Shown in pieces: positions 41,871 to 51,524 of a stretch of 64,000 nucleotides of DNA. The first letter of the stretch is position 1. Each line of letters starts with the position of its first letter. The notes under the pieces were generated by a model, which saw only the letters and a program-made list of their open reading frames with translations, was not told the DNA's origin and ran no database searches. The position numbers and the translations under genes were made by a program. Source of the stretch: an uncultured Prevotellaceae bacterium (GTDB lineage: Bacteria > Bacteroidota > Bacteroidia > Bacteroidales > Bacteroidaceae); the NCBI GenBank assembly GCA_902761605.1, contig CACWLC010000007.1:44416-108415 (forward strand). The letters are read 5' to 3'.

Positions 41871-42588
41871 TTATCCATTATCCATTAACTATGCTTCCGC
41901 CCAGACAAAGGCAGAGGCTGACTCTGCATATGTAAGAGGCGAATACCAGCAGGCCATCAAGGACTACGAGGCTCTTCTTAAACATGGCGCATCTGCTGAC
42001 CTCTATTATAATCTCGGCAATGCGTATTATCGTACGGAGAACATCACCAAGGCTGTACTTAACTACGAACGTGCGCTGTTACTCTCACCGAGTGACCGTG
42101 ATATCCGTTTCAACCTTCAGATGGCCCGAAGCAAGACCATCGATAAGATTACCCCAGAACAGGAGATGTTCTTCATCACATGGTATCGTTCTCTCATCAA
42201 CCTTGCAAGTGTCGACGGATGGGCTCGTACTGCTCTCATCGCCTTGGCCCTGGCCATCATCCTGGCATTGGCGTATCTCTTCTCAGAACGTATATGGCTC
42301 CGTAAGGTAGGATTCTTCGGGGCGATATTCCTCATTGCGGTGTTTATATTGAGTAATGTCTTCGCTCATCAGCAGAAAGACCTTCTCATCAACCGCAGGG
42401 GAGCGATTGTCACAGCTGGAGCGGTGACAGTGAAGAGCACACCCGACAAGAAAGGTACCGACCTCTTTATCCTTCACGAGGGAACGAAGGTAACAATTAC
42501 TGATGCCTCGATGAAAGAGTGGAAGGGCATACGACTTGCTGATGGTAAGGAGGGATGGATAGAGACAAAACAGATAGAACTGATATAG
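41794..42588 (+). CDS. batE: BatE-like TPR and SH3 protein
   Basis: The 264-residue protein (or 257 if it starts at ATG 41815) has a signal peptide (MMVIGLSFIIYPLSINYASA), TPRs (ALLKHGASADLYYNLGNAYY), two transmembrane helices (about residues 148-190) and a C-terminal bacterial SH3 domain (VTVKSTPDKKGTD, then EGWIETKQIELI). The TM/SH3 layout is typical of BatE. Its signal peptide is coded by TTATC-type repeats. It is the last Bat gene, 2 bp before the PAP2 gene. Confidence 0.85.
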   Translation: MTNVGKFMKIYNIRKLMMVIGLSFIIYPLSINYASAQTKAEADSAYVRGEYQQAIKDYEALLKHGASADLYYNLGNAYYRTENITKAVLNYERALLLSPSDRDIRFNLQMARSKTIDKITPEQEMFFITWYRSLINLASVDGWARTALIALALAIILALAYLFSERIWLRKVGFFGAIFLIAVFILSNVFAHQQKDLLINRRGAIVTAGAVTVKSTPDKKGTDLFILHEGTKVTITDASMKEWKGIRLADGKEGWIETKQIELI

Positions 42589-42590
42589 AT

Positions 42591-43247
42591 ATGGACTGGC
42601 AGGCGATAATAGATCTTGACAAGGAACTGCTGCTATGGTTCAATGGCAGTCAGTCGCTCTATCTCGACTCGTTGGTACGTACTCTCACCAACGGATGGAC
42701 ATGGCTGCCTCTCTACCTGAGTCTGTGCTTTGTCGTGATAAAGAATAACGATACAGTACAGAAGATTCTGTTTGTCATCGCATGTGCTGGATTATGTATC
42801 CTCATCGCAGGGACTGTCGATGACGAGATTGTCAAACCCACTGTTGCCAGATGGCGGCCTACCCATGACCCGCAGATAGGTATGCTGGTAGATATCGTGG
42901 ATGGCTATCGTGGAGGGCTCTATGGCTTCTTCTCTGCCCATGCCTCCAACACCTTCAGCCTCACTATCTTCTTCTGGTGGCTCATGCGTAGCCGACTGCT
43001 GACAACAGCGATGGTGCTGTGGTCCCTCACCAATTGTTGGACACGTCTTTATCTCGGTGTTCATTATCCTGGTGATATCCTTGTTGGTCTCTGCTGGGGC
43101 TTTATCTCTGGGTCCCTGGTGTTCCTGTTCTATCACCGTGTCACTCGTAACCAGAAAAGGAGATATATGCCTGGCGACATGAATATCCCGGTTGGCGTGC
43201 TTGTGTTCACCCTTGTCTTCGCACTTATAAAATCATCGTTTGCATGA
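42591..43247 (+). CDS. PAP2 family membrane phosphatase
   Basis: A 218-residue integral membrane phosphatase with five to six helices and the three acid-phosphatase motifs: KPTVARWRP (KX6RP), FSAHASN (normally PSGH; here SAH with the catalytic His) and TRLYLGVHYPGD (SRX5HX3D-like, Thr replacing Ser). It probably acts on undecaprenyl diphosphate, phosphatidic acid or lipid A phosphates. ATG 42591 follows the batE stop directly; a start at 42555 would overlap batE. Confidence 0.88.
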   Translation: MDWQAIIDLDKELLLWFNGSQSLYLDSLVRTLTNGWTWLPLYLSLCFVVIKNNDTVQKILFVIACAGLCILIAGTVDDEIVKPTVARWRPTHDPQIGMLVDIVDGYRGGLYGFFSAHASNTFSLTIFFWWLMRSRLLTTAMVLWSLTNCWTRLYLGVHYPGDILVGLCWGFISGSLVFLFYHRVTRNQKRRYMPGDMNIPVGVLVFTLVFALIKSSFA

Positions 43248-44494
43248 CAGATCCACGACATATACATATAAGCGACTATAACTATCCGCTCCCAGACGAA
43301 CGCATAGCGAAGTTTCCTATCGCTCAGCGTGATCACTCCAAACTGCTTCTTTATAAGCATGGTGAGGTGGGGGAGGATATGTTCTATAACCTCCCGAAAT
43401 ATCTTCCTAAGGGAGCCCTGATGGTGTTCAACAACACGAAGGTCATCCAGGCACGTATGCATTTCCGTAAGACAGATGCCAATGGCGATCATACTGGTGC
43501 CCTCATTGAGATCTTCCTCCTTGAACCGGCAGAGCCCTCCGACTATGAACTGATGTTCCAGACCTCCGGCCATTGTGCCTGGTACTGTCTCGTCGGAAAT
43601 CTCAAGAAGTGGAAGGGTGGAGCCCTGACTCGTGAAATAGAGATTAATGGTCAGAAAATCACCATTACCGCCACTCGTGGTCCCATCCATGGCACATCCC
43701 ATCGCATAGACTTCACCTGGTCCATAAACGATCACAGTTTCGCGGAGATCATCGACGCGATAGGCGAACTCCCCATTCCTCCCTATCTTAACCGTGATAC
43801 CCAGGAGAGCGACAAGACAACCTATCAGACAGTCTACTCAAAGATCAAGGGTAGTGTTGCGGCTCCGACAGCTGGTCTGCATTTCACTCCTGAGGTTCTC
43901 GCTGCCATCGATGCTGCTGGCATAGACCGTGAGGAACTGACTCTTCACGTTGGTGCTGGAACCTTCAAACCTGTCAAGAGCGAAGAGATAGAGGGTCATG
44001 AGATGCATACGGAGTATATCAGTGTACGTCGTGACACCATCCAGAAACTCATCGACCATGATGCCTCTGCCATCGCAGTAGGCACCACCAGTGTCCGTAC
44101 CCTTGAGAGCCTCTACTACATGGGTCTAAAGGTTCTACGCAATCCCAACCTCTCTGAAACCCAACTCCACGTATCCCAATGGGAACCCTACGGTCAGGAG
44201 CACATCGGGGACTGTCCCCTGTGTGCTCCCCTCGACAGCCTCAAGGCCCTCGCTTCCTGGATGGACGCACATGACTTAAAGGTTCTCAACTCCAGCACCC
44301 AGATCATCATCGCTCCAGGCTATGACTACAAAATAGTAAAGATGCTCGTCACCAATTTCCATCAGCCTCAGTCTACACTCTTGCTTCTGGTGAGTGCTTT
44401 CGTTCATGGCGACTGGCATAAAATCTACGACTACGCCCTGGCTCATGACTTCCGTTTCCTGAGCTATGGCGACTCATCATTATTAATACCGTAA
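43244..44494 (+). CDS. queA: S-adenosylmethionine:tRNA ribosyltransferase-isomerase
   Basis: The 416-residue protein has the QueA motifs YPLPDERIAKFPIAQRDHSKLL (first 14 residues of which are diagnostic), FNNTKVIQARM, AAPTAGLHFTPEVL (about 206-219), LHVGAGTFKPV and FHQPQSTLLLLVSAF. It builds epoxyqueuosine on tRNA wobble G34. It is longer than the roughly 350-residue E. coli enzyme, in line with the Bacteroidetes form that has an extra segment near residues 85-135. Its start overlaps the PAP2 stop by 4 bp. Confidence 0.94.
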   Translation: MTDPRHIHISDYNYPLPDERIAKFPIAQRDHSKLLLYKHGEVGEDMFYNLPKYLPKGALMVFNNTKVIQARMHFRKTDANGDHTGALIEIFLLEPAEPSDYELMFQTSGHCAWYCLVGNLKKWKGGALTREIEINGQKITITATRGPIHGTSHRIDFTWSINDHSFAEIIDAIGELPIPPYLNRDTQESDKTTYQTVYSKIKGSVAAPTAGLHFTPEVLAAIDAAGIDREELTLHVGAGTFKPVKSEEIEGHEMHTEYISVRRDTIQKLIDHDASAIAVGTTSVRTLESLYYMGLKVLRNPNLSETQLHVSQWEPYGQEHIGDCPLCAPLDSLKALASWMDAHDLKVLNSSTQIIIAPGYDYKIVKMLVTNFHQPQSTLLLLVSAFVHGDWHKIYDYALAHDFRFLSYGDSSLLIP

Positions 44495-44515
44495 CCATTT
44501 AATAGAAAGAAGAAT

Positions 44516-45316
44516 ATGAAAAATTGTCCGAGATTTATTTTAGTGTCACTTCTCTGCCTCTGGTCTGTAAATATCAATGCTCAGAGCAAGACGCTCCTTA
44601 TCTCCGAGTCTGGTCTTCCTTACACAGAACAGACATGGTATGCCTATGGCGCAGGTCAGCCCCTCGTGGAGACCGACATCACCTCCAACTGGAATCTTGG
44701 CAAACGGATTGTCTCTGCTGCATATACCAGTGAGGGATGGCTCGTTATCATGGCAATGAACACGGAATACATCCAACAGTCGTTCTCTCTCACCGACGAG
44801 TGGCCAGAGGAGTGGATTGATGCTAAGACGAAACAGGGTTTTGCGATAACCTCTCTCTCCAGAAGTGAGAAAGAGTGGCTTATCGTGATGTCGCAGGGCT
44901 CAGGTATCACCGGTCAGACGATATGGCGTAACTCTTGGACAAACCTCGCTCCTTGGATAGCAGAACAGTATAGCAAAGGTTATTTCATCACCGACCTTGC
45001 CTATGATGGCAAAGCCTGGACAGTAGTGATGTCTAAGACTCCCAAGTACCTCTCTCAAGGTTATCTCTGGGAGGCTGACACCTCTGAACTACTCTCAAGG
45101 GTAGAACATGGAGTATGGAAACGTGGCTTTAACCTTCATCAGGTAGTCTATGGTGAGGACAGCTATGTGGTGGTCTTCGGCAACTTCGCCAATGGTGACG
45201 ACCGTTTCCAGAACCTTCAGGTAAACCCTGATGACCCTAAGGAATATATCCGTCAACAGTGGGACCGTGGCATCTCCATCGCATACGTCGGTGGTGGCCT
45301 CCCTAAAAAGAAATAA
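44516..45316 (+). CDS. Secreted DUF7477-like repeat protein
   Basis: The 266-residue protein has a signal peptide (LVSLLCLWSVNINAQ) and then four similar units, each with a pattern like I-x-x-A/S-Y/S-x-x-x-x-W-L/T-V/I-V-M (RIVSAAYTSEGWLVIM, FAITSLSRSEKEWLIVM, YFITDLAYDGKAWTVVM, FNLHQVVYGEDSYVVVF). This resembles DUF7477, a beta-propeller-like repeat known from the C-terminus of some plant kinases and from bacteria. No catalytic motif is seen; it should be periplasmic or exported. Confidence 0.65.
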   Translation: MKNCPRFILVSLLCLWSVNINAQSKTLLISESGLPYTEQTWYAYGAGQPLVETDITSNWNLGKRIVSAAYTSEGWLVIMAMNTEYIQQSFSLTDEWPEEWIDAKTKQGFAITSLSRSEKEWLIVMSQGSGITGQTIWRNSWTNLAPWIAEQYSKGYFITDLAYDGKAWTVVMSKTPKYLSQGYLWEADTSELLSRVEHGVWKRGFNLHQVVYGEDSYVVVFGNFANGDDRFQNLQVNPDDPKEYIRQQWDRGISIAYVGGGLPKKK

Positions 45317-45327
45317 CTTATGTTCCT

Positions 45328-45840
45328 ATGTCAAAAATAGATATAATAATAAAAGATAGTCTTCTTCAGCAGGCTGCGATGGAAGGCATGGATGCCTTCG
45401 TGAAGGTCTTTGTGGATGGCATAAGAAATGCAATAGGTGGTGAACTGACATCGGAGACGATGGCTGAACTTAACTCCGACCAGATAACCCTCCTTGCCTG
45501 GGACATGCTTCACGAAGAAGTCATGGATGGCGGATTTGTACAGCTTATCCACAACGGTCTGGGAGAGTTCATCTTCAAGAATCCCTTTGCCAAGGCCCTC
45601 AACAAGATGTGGGGCATGCGTGAGCTCTCAAAACTAATCTACGAGGCTCATACGCTTTGGCTGAAATATAGAGACGAGATAGAGAAGGAGTGCAACGAGG
45701 AGGAGTTTATGGCTCTCTTCGAGAAGTTCCCTGAATTCGACGACCTCGACGATAAGTTCATTGAGAACGAGGAGGAATGGACTGACGATATCGCTCACTA
45801 CATCGATGACAACCTCGAAAAATTCGCAATCATAGAATGA
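45328..45840 (+). CDS. DMP19-like (DUF4375) acidic protein
   Basis: The 170-residue acidic protein contains [29 protein letters not shown] (core motif [12 protein letters not shown]), matching DUF4375/DMP19, a DNA-mimic family that binds DNA-binding proteins in Neisseria. The C-terminus is rich in Asp and Glu ([20 protein letters not shown]). DNA mimicry here is inference. It overlaps smpB by 4 bp. Confidence 0.72.
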   Translation: MSKIDIIIKDSLLQQAAMEGMDAFVKVFVDGIRNAIGGELTSETMAELNSDQITLLAWDMLHEEVMDGGFVQLIHNGLGEFIFKNPFAKALNKMWGMRELSKLIYEAHTLWLKYRDEIEKECNEEEFMALFEKFPEFDDLDDKFIENEEEWTDDIAHYIDDNLEKFAIIE

Positions 45841-46319
45841 ATAAAACGGAAGAATTATTACGGAAGAAAAGTCCGGTACAGATAAAGAACCGCAAGGCCT
45901 CGTTTGAGTATTTCTTCATCGAGACCTTCACTGCCGGCATTGTCCTTACAGGAACGGAGATAAAGAGCATCCGTATGGGTAAGGCCAGTCTGGTGGATAC
46001 ATACTGCACGGTCATCAACGGTGAACTGTGGGTGAAAGGCATGAACGTAAGTCCTTATTTCTATGGCTCCTACAACAACCATGAGATGAAGCGTGACCGC
46101 AAGCTCCTGCTCACGAAACGAGAGATACGCCAACTCGAGAGTGCCACAAAACAGACGGGTTATACCATCGTGCCCATCCTTGTGTTCATCGACGACAAAG
46201 GACGTGCCAAGATGGACATCGCCCTCTGTAAGGGTAAGAAGGAGTTCGACAAGCGTCAGACCCTTAAGGAAAAGGAGGATCGCCGTGAGATGGACCGCGC
46301 GATGAAAGTCTTTAAATAG
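45837..46319 (+). CDS. smpB: SsrA-binding protein
   Basis: The 160-residue protein has the SmpB core ([34 protein letters not shown]) and the C-terminal basic tail [21 protein letters not shown] that enters the ribosomal decoding centre. It partners with tmRNA to rescue stalled ribosomes. The tmRNA gene is not in the window. Confidence 0.96.
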   Translation: MNKTEELLRKKSPVQIKNRKASFEYFFIETFTAGIVLTGTEIKSIRMGKASLVDTYCTVINGELWVKGMNVSPYFYGSYNNHEMKRDRKLLLTKREIRQLESATKQTGYTIVPILVFIDDKGRAKMDIALCKGKKEFDKRQTLKEKEDRREMDRAMKVFK

Positions 46320-46325
46320 TGAAGA

Positions 46326-49097
46326 GTGAATAATTCAGGTAATCATAAAGTTCAAAGTCAGCTTGAGGATCGTATTCTCGTGCTGGATGGCGCTATGGGC
46401 ACCATGGTGGGTGCTGTGATGGGAAAAGTCGGCAATACCGACGAACTCAACCTCACACGCCCAGATATCATCGCAGAGATACATCGCAAATACCTCGATG
46501 CAGGGGCGGATATCATCACCACCAACACCTTCAGCAGTCAACGCATCTCACAGGCTGACTATCATCTCGAAGACTCAGCCCGACAGATGGCTCTCGAAGG
46601 TGCGAGGATAGCCCGTAGGATGGCGGATGAGTTCACTACAGAGGAGAAACCGCGTTTTGTGGCAGGATCCATCGGTCCTACCAACAAGACTCTCTCGATG
46701 TCACCTGATGTCAGCAACCCGGCGGCTCGTGAGATAACCTATGACGAACTGCTTGAGGCCTATATGGAACAGGCAGACGGTCTTGTCGAGGGTGGGGTGG
46801 ACACTCTTCTCATCGAGACCATCTTTGACACTCTCAACGCCAAATGTGCCATTGATGCCTGTATGCGTGTCATGGAGCAGCGTAATGTTGAGCTCCCTAT
46901 CATGCTTAGCGTCACCATAAGCGACCTTGCAGGACGTACTCTCTCAGGACAGACCCTCGATGCCTTCCTTGCCAGTGTGAGCACGTATCCTATCTTCAGT
47001 GTCGGTCTTAACTGTTCCTTCGGTGCCACACAGATGAAACCTTACCTCCGTCAACTGGCACGTAAGGCTCCATATTACATCTCCTGTTACCCCAATGCCG
47101 GTCTTCCCAACGCTATGGGACTCTACGACGAGACTCCAGAGTCCATGGCCCCGAAGATGGCTGAGCTTGTTGACGAAGGCCTCGTAAACATCATTGGCGG
47201 CTGCTGTGGCACCACCGATGGGTTTATACGTTTGTATGGACCAATAGTCGAAGGCAAAAGACCTCATAGGATTGCGGATTCGAAGAGCCCGACGATGTGG
47301 CTATCGGGACTGGAACTGTTGGATGTGACGCCTGAAGTACAGTTTGTCAATGTCGGTGAGCGTTGTAACGTGGCTGGTTCGCGAAAATTCCTTCGACTTA
47401 TAAAAGAAAAGAATTACGATGAGGCTCTTACCATTGCCCGAAAACAGGTGGAAGACGGGGCTCTCGTTATCGATATCAACATGGATGATGGTCTGCTCGA
47501 TGCCAAGACAGAGATGCAGACATTCCTCAATATGATTGCTGCAGAACCCGACATCGCAAAGGTGCCTGTGATGATCGACTCCTCCAACTGGGACGTCATT
47601 GTGGCAGGTCTGAAGTGTGTCCAGGGTAAGAGCATTGTCAACTCCATCTCGCTGAAGGAAGGTGAGGAGAAGTTCATCGAACATGCTCTCGACGTGATGC
47701 GCTATGGGGCAGCTGTGGTGGTGATGTGCTTCGATGAGAAGGGGCAGGCCACGAGCTATGAACGACGTGTCGAGATTGCAGAACGGGCTTATCGCATACT
47801 CACTGAGAGGGTAGGGATGAACCCTCACGACATTATCTTCGACCCAAATATCCTTGCCATCGCAACAGGTATGGAGGAGCATAATGCCTATGCTGCCGAC
47901 TTCATCCGGGCTACAGAATGGATACGTAAGAACCTCCCTGGCGCACATGTCAGTGGTGGTGTATCCAACCTCAGTTTCTCCTTCCGGGGCAACAACTATA
48001 TCCGTGAGGCGATGCATGCTGTATTCCTCTATCATGCCATCAGTCACGGCATGGACTTCGGAATCGTAAATCCTTCTACCAAAGTTACTTACTCTGATAT
48101 ACCTCAAGCACAACTCGAAATCATCGAGGATGCCATCCTTTTCCGACGTGATGATGCCTGCGAACGTCTTACCGACCTCGCTGGGGAACTTGCTGCGGAG
48201 ATGGAGACAAGGAAGAGCGGAGATATTGATTCACGGACCCCGGGATCTACGGATTCAAAGAATAATGGAGATGGCCCCGATGTGACAACTTCTGTAGAGG
48301 AGCGGTTGGCGACGGCTCTGCAGAAGGGTATTGGTGATAACCTGGAGAGAGACCTTAAGGAGGCCTTGGAGAAATACCCCAAAGCAGTTGATATCATCGA
48401 GGGACCTCTGATGGATGGTATGAATAAGGTGGGAAAACTCTTCGGTGAAGGAAAGATGTTCCTGCCTCAGGTGGTGAAGACAGCCAGGACTATGAAACAG
48501 GCTGTGGGCATCCTCCAGCCATATATCGAGGCCCAGAAGGCAGAAAGGCTACGGGTAGGCGAGCGCAGCTCGGGAATGGGTGTGAAGAGTGCGGGAAAGG
48601 TGCTCCTCGCCACTGTCAAGGGTGATGTTCACGACATAGGAAAGAATATCGTGAGTGTTGTGATGGCCTGCAACGGCTACGAGGTCATCGACATGGGTGT
48701 GATGGTGCCTGCAGAACAGATTGTCCGTAAGGCGAAGGATGAGAATGTGGATATCATCGGTCTCAGCGGTCTTATCACTCCCAGTCTCGAGGAGATGGTC
48801 AATGTGGCGGAGGAACTGAAACGTGCCGGCCTGAATATCCCCATCATGATTGGTGGTGCCACTACCAGTGAACTCCATGTGGCCCTGAAGATAGCCCCTG
48901 TCTATGGCGGTCCTGTGGTGTGGATGAAGGATGCCTCTCAGAATGCCATCACAGCCAATCGTCTCATGACCGAGGAATCTCTCGTTGAGCGCGAGCTCGA
49001 AGAAAAATATGCTCACCTGCGCGATGATTACGCTCAGGAACAACAGTCTCTCGTATCCCTCGAAGAGGCCCGTAAGAAGAAACCAAATTTGTTTTAA
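46326..49097 (+). CDS. metH: Cobalamin-dependent methionine synthase lacking the reactivation domain
   Basis: At 923 residues the protein holds the homocysteine module (1 to about 310, [21 protein letters not shown] zinc cysteines), the folate/pterin module (about 330-590, [15 protein letters not shown]), the cobalamin cap (about 630-735) and the B12 module with the axial His in GDVHDIGKN (about residues 765-773). The SAM-binding reactivation domain of E. coli MetH (1227 residues) is absent. The loop after GAMGTM is short, and a Gly/Ser/Asp-rich linker (about 628-650) precedes the cap. Start GTG 46326; no ATG is close. Confidence 0.93.
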   Translation: MNNSGNHKVQSQLEDRILVLDGAMGTMVGAVMGKVGNTDELNLTRPDIIAEIHRKYLDAGADIITTNTFSSQRISQADYHLEDSARQMALEGARIARRMADEFTTEEKPRFVAGSIGPTNKTLSMSPDVSNPAAREITYDELLEAYMEQADGLVEGGVDTLLIETIFDTLNAKCAIDACMRVMEQRNVELPIMLSVTISDLAGRTLSGQTLDAFLASVSTYPIFSVGLNCSFGATQMKPYLRQLARKAPYYISCYPNAGLPNAMGLYDETPESMAPKMAELVDEGLVNIIGGCCGTTDGFIRLYGPIVEGKRPHRIADSKSPTMWLSGLELLDVTPEVQFVNVGERCNVAGSRKFLRLIKEKNYDEALTIARKQVEDGALVIDINMDDGLLDAKTEMQTFLNMIAAEPDIAKVPVMIDSSNWDVIVAGLKCVQGKSIVNSISLKEGEEKFIEHALDVMRYGAAVVVMCFDEKGQATSYERRVEIAERAYRILTERVGMNPHDIIFDPNILAIATGMEEHNAYAADFIRATEWIRKNLPGAHVSGGVSNLSFSFRGNNYIREAMHAVFLYHAISHGMDFGIVNPSTKVTYSDIPQAQLEIIEDAILFRRDDACERLTDLAGELAAEMETRKSGDIDSRTPGSTDSKNNGDGPDVTTSVEERLATALQKGIGDNLERDLKEALEKYPKAVDIIEGPLMDGMNKVGKLFGEGKMFLPQVVKTARTMKQAVGILQPYIEAQKAERLRVGERSSGMGVKSAGKVLLATVKGDVHDIGKNIVSVVMACNGYEVIDMGVMVPAEQIVRKAKDENVDIIGLSGLITPSLEEMVNVAEELKRAGLNIPIMIGGATTSELHVALKIAPVYGGPVVWMKDASQNAITANRLMTEESLVERELEEKYAHLRDDYAQEQQSLVSLEEARKKKPNLF

Positions 49098-49100
49098 AAT

Positions 49101-50612
49101 ATGAACAAGATGCGATTTAACAAAGGCTGGGCGCTGCCCATATTATTTTTTATTTTTTATTTTTTATCTAGCCCCGTAGGGGCGCAGCCCAAGCGTGAGT
49201 TCCGTGGTGCGTGGATACAATGTGTCAATGGCCAGTTCCAGGGCTTGGGAACCCAGAAGATGCAGCAGACCCTCTCTTACCAGCTCGACGAACTCCAGAA
49301 AGACGGTTGTAATGTCATCATCTTTCAGGTACGTCCTGAGTGCGATGCCCTCTATGAGAGCAAGCTCGAGCCATGGAGTCGTTTCCTGACCGGCAAACAG
49401 GGAGTAGCACCTTCTCCATATTGGGACCCGCTCCAGTGGATGATTACCGAGTGTCATCGTCGTGGCATGGAGCTCCACGCCTGGATCAATCCCTATCGAG
49501 CAAAGACGAAGACTACCAAACAGCTCGCCTCCAACCATATCGCAGTGCGTAAACCCCTCAGTTGTTTCAGCTATGATGATCTCTTCATCCTCAATCCGGG
49601 TCTTCCCGAGAATCGTGATTACATCTGTGAGGTGGCGCGTGATATCGTGAGTCGTTATGATGTCGATGGCATCCATATGGACGACTATTTCTATCCCTAT
49701 CCTGTACAGGGCGAGACCATCCCCGACCAGGAACTCTTCCGCGAGAACTCCAATGGCATCAGGGATATCAACGACTGGCGCAGATATAATGTCAACCTCT
49801 TCATCGAACAGTTCTATAAGACCATCCACGAGACTAAGCCTTGGGTAAAGGTCGGTATCTCTCCTTTTGGTATTTATCGTAACAAAAAGAGTTCTCCGAT
49901 GGGTAGTAATACCAACGGCACTCAGAACTACGATGACCTCTATGCCGACATTCTTCTCTGGGTAAACAACGGTTGGTTGGACTACAATGTTCCCCAGATA
50001 TATTGGGAGATTGGCAACAAGGCAGCTGACTACGAGACCCTCATCAAATGGTGGAACCAGTATGCCTCTAACCGACCTCTCGTCATCGGTGAGGATGTGG
50101 AGCGTACAGTGAAACATCAAGACCCCCAAAATCCTAACACCCATCAGCTTGGAGCCAAGATGCGTCTCCACCAGCAGTTGCCTGCTGTCAAGGGTACTGT
50201 CCTGTGGTATGCCAAGGCTGCTGTGGATAATGTCGGTCAGTATGGTTCATCCCTTCGCAACAACTACTGGCGATTCCCAGCCCTTCAGCCTGAGATGTCT
50301 TTCATCACCGACAAGGCTCCCAAGAAGGTGCGTAAGGTGAAGCCCGTTTGGACTGACGACGGTTATATCCTCTTCTGGACAGCCCCGAAATCCAAGGACT
50401 GGAAAGACGAGGCAGTGAAATACGTTGTCTATCGTTTTGCCAAGGGTGAGAAGGTCAACACCAGCGATGCCTCAAAGATTGTGGCCATCACCACAGTGCC
50501 CTTCTACCGACTCCCATACAACGATGGTAAGGAGAAGTTCACCTATGTCATCTCTGCCCTCAACCGTATCGACAACGAGAGCAAATCCGTCAAAAAGAAG
50601 ATAAAACTCTAA
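49101..50612 (+). CDS. Glycoside hydrolase-like family 10 (GHL10/DUF187) secreted protein
   Basis: The 503-residue protein has a signal peptide (LPILFFIFYFLSSPVGAQ) and a TIM-barrel GHL10 domain beginning KREFRGAWIQCVNGQF, then VIIFQVRPECDALYES, HAWINPYRAKT and DGIHMDDYFYPYP, which carry the likely acidic catalytic residues. A C-terminal fibronectin-like part (about 395-500) follows. GHL10 proteins are thought to act on peptidoglycan or glycans. It follows metH by 3 bp. Confidence 0.9.
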   Translation: MNKMRFNKGWALPILFFIFYFLSSPVGAQPKREFRGAWIQCVNGQFQGLGTQKMQQTLSYQLDELQKDGCNVIIFQVRPECDALYESKLEPWSRFLTGKQGVAPSPYWDPLQWMITECHRRGMELHAWINPYRAKTKTTKQLASNHIAVRKPLSCFSYDDLFILNPGLPENRDYICEVARDIVSRYDVDGIHMDDYFYPYPVQGETIPDQELFRENSNGIRDINDWRRYNVNLFIEQFYKTIHETKPWVKVGISPFGIYRNKKSSPMGSNTNGTQNYDDLYADILLWVNNGWLDYNVPQIYWEIGNKAADYETLIKWWNQYASNRPLVIGEDVERTVKHQDPQNPNTHQLGAKMRLHQQLPAVKGTVLWYAKAAVDNVGQYGSSLRNNYWRFPALQPEMSFITDKAPKKVRKVKPVWTDDGYILFWTAPKSKDWKDEAVKYVVYRFAKGEKVNTSDASKIVAITTVPFYRLPYNDGKEKFTYVISALNRIDNESKSVKKKIKL

Positions 50613-50624
50613 ATCCCTGCATCT

Positions 50625-51308
50625 ATGCCGTTCTCCCGTCGCACCATCCTCATAGCCTCAGCTATTCTCGTAGCTCTATTATCATTAGTCATTTATCGTT
50701 TATCTAATTCCAGCGACAGCATGTCGCCAGCGGAGCTTCAGATGAAACTCGACAGCATCCAACGCCTCGAGGCTAAGGAGCGTCTTGCCGCCCAGGGTAT
50801 CCACCTCGACCGTGAGGTGTCTCCAGTCCAGCTCTTCTACGACTCCCTGGAAATCCAGCCCCTGCCTATACGTTACTCCGAGGAGTATGTGACAGGTCTC
50901 CCTAACTATAAGACGGTACCTGCAGAACTCGCTTCCTTCATGGGGCTCGAGGGTCGTGTGGAACCAAAGGCCATCTCAATTCCTGAGACTGCAGGAGCAC
51001 GACTGATGATTCTTGCAGCTGATGAGGGCGATGGTCTCTATTCCCTCTGGCTTTACTCACTCGACGATGAGTATATGCCAGTCGACAAGCTCTGTCTTTA
51101 TGCCATTAACAAAGAGGATGCCAAGGCTAATCTCGAGGCGGATCCCGAAGACCAGCTGATACAGGACTTCGTTGTTACCAGCGACTACGAAGTACGACTT
51201 ACCGACTATACAGGCAAATTCAAGGCCGAGGTTCAGCGTGTCTTCCATATCGACCCTTCGCGACATTTCAGTGAAGACGAAGAGATAGATTACGAATTAA
51301 ATAAATAA
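50625..51308 (+). CDS. Membrane-anchored protein of unknown function
   Basis: The 227-residue protein has one N-terminal membrane helix (ILIASAILVALLSLVIY), then an acidic soluble part with Leu/Glu-rich helices and a beta-rich segment (GARLMILAADEGDGLYSLWLYSL). I recognise no family. It is 12 bp after the GHL10 gene and probably co-transcribed, so a periplasmic role beside that enzyme is conceivable. Confidence 0.6.
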   Translation: MPFSRRTILIASAILVALLSLVIYRLSNSSDSMSPAELQMKLDSIQRLEAKERLAAQGIHLDREVSPVQLFYDSLEIQPLPIRYSEEYVTGLPNYKTVPAELASFMGLEGRVEPKAISIPETAGARLMILAADEGDGLYSLWLYSLDDEYMPVDKLCLYAINKEDAKANLEADPEDQLIQDFVVTSDYEVRLTDYTGKFKAEVQRVFHIDPSRHFSEDEEIDYELNK

Positions 51309-51346
51309 AAATTGTTTATTTATAAATGAAATCCAATTTTTTTTCG

Positions 51347-51524
51347 TACCTTTGCACCCGATTTCATGACCCTTCCTTGGGTTTTGAGTCGGGTAGTCTT
51401 TATATGTCACTAGAGATCAGTACATTACGGACGAATTCAATAGTCGTGAAATCCATTGTCTCCACATTCATTTTTGTGGTGACCCCAAGGAACATCCTTT
51501 TCCCAAACGTCTCCAACGAGTAAC
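51347..51524 (+). promoter_or_regulatory. Promoter and long structured leader of the EPS operon
   Basis: TACCTTTG (51347-51354) plus GCACCCG marks a promoter; a -33 element is not clear. The following 170-nt leader has no gene. It contains TTCCTTGGG (51373-51381), complementary to CCCAAGGAA (51484-51492); a local ACCC/GGGT hairpin (51369-51382) that competes with it; and a GTCTCCAC/GTGGTGAC hairpin (51458-51483). It precedes a UpxY/NusG-like gene, which in Bacteroides acts on the leader of its own operon. Confidence 0.65.

Noticed and set aside
47301-48113. Long minus-strand open frame (270 codons) inside metH
   Set aside because: It lies antisense to a conserved part of metH, has no family resemblance and no promoter.
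49164-50171. Long minus-strand open frame (335 codons) inside the GHL10 gene
   Set aside because: Antisense to strong GHL10 motifs; composition mirrors the real gene and no start context exists.
51326-51523. Plus-strand 65-codon frame in the UpxY leader
   Set aside because: It begins upstream of the promoter's -7 element, so it cannot be translated from that transcript; the leader has RNA structure instead.
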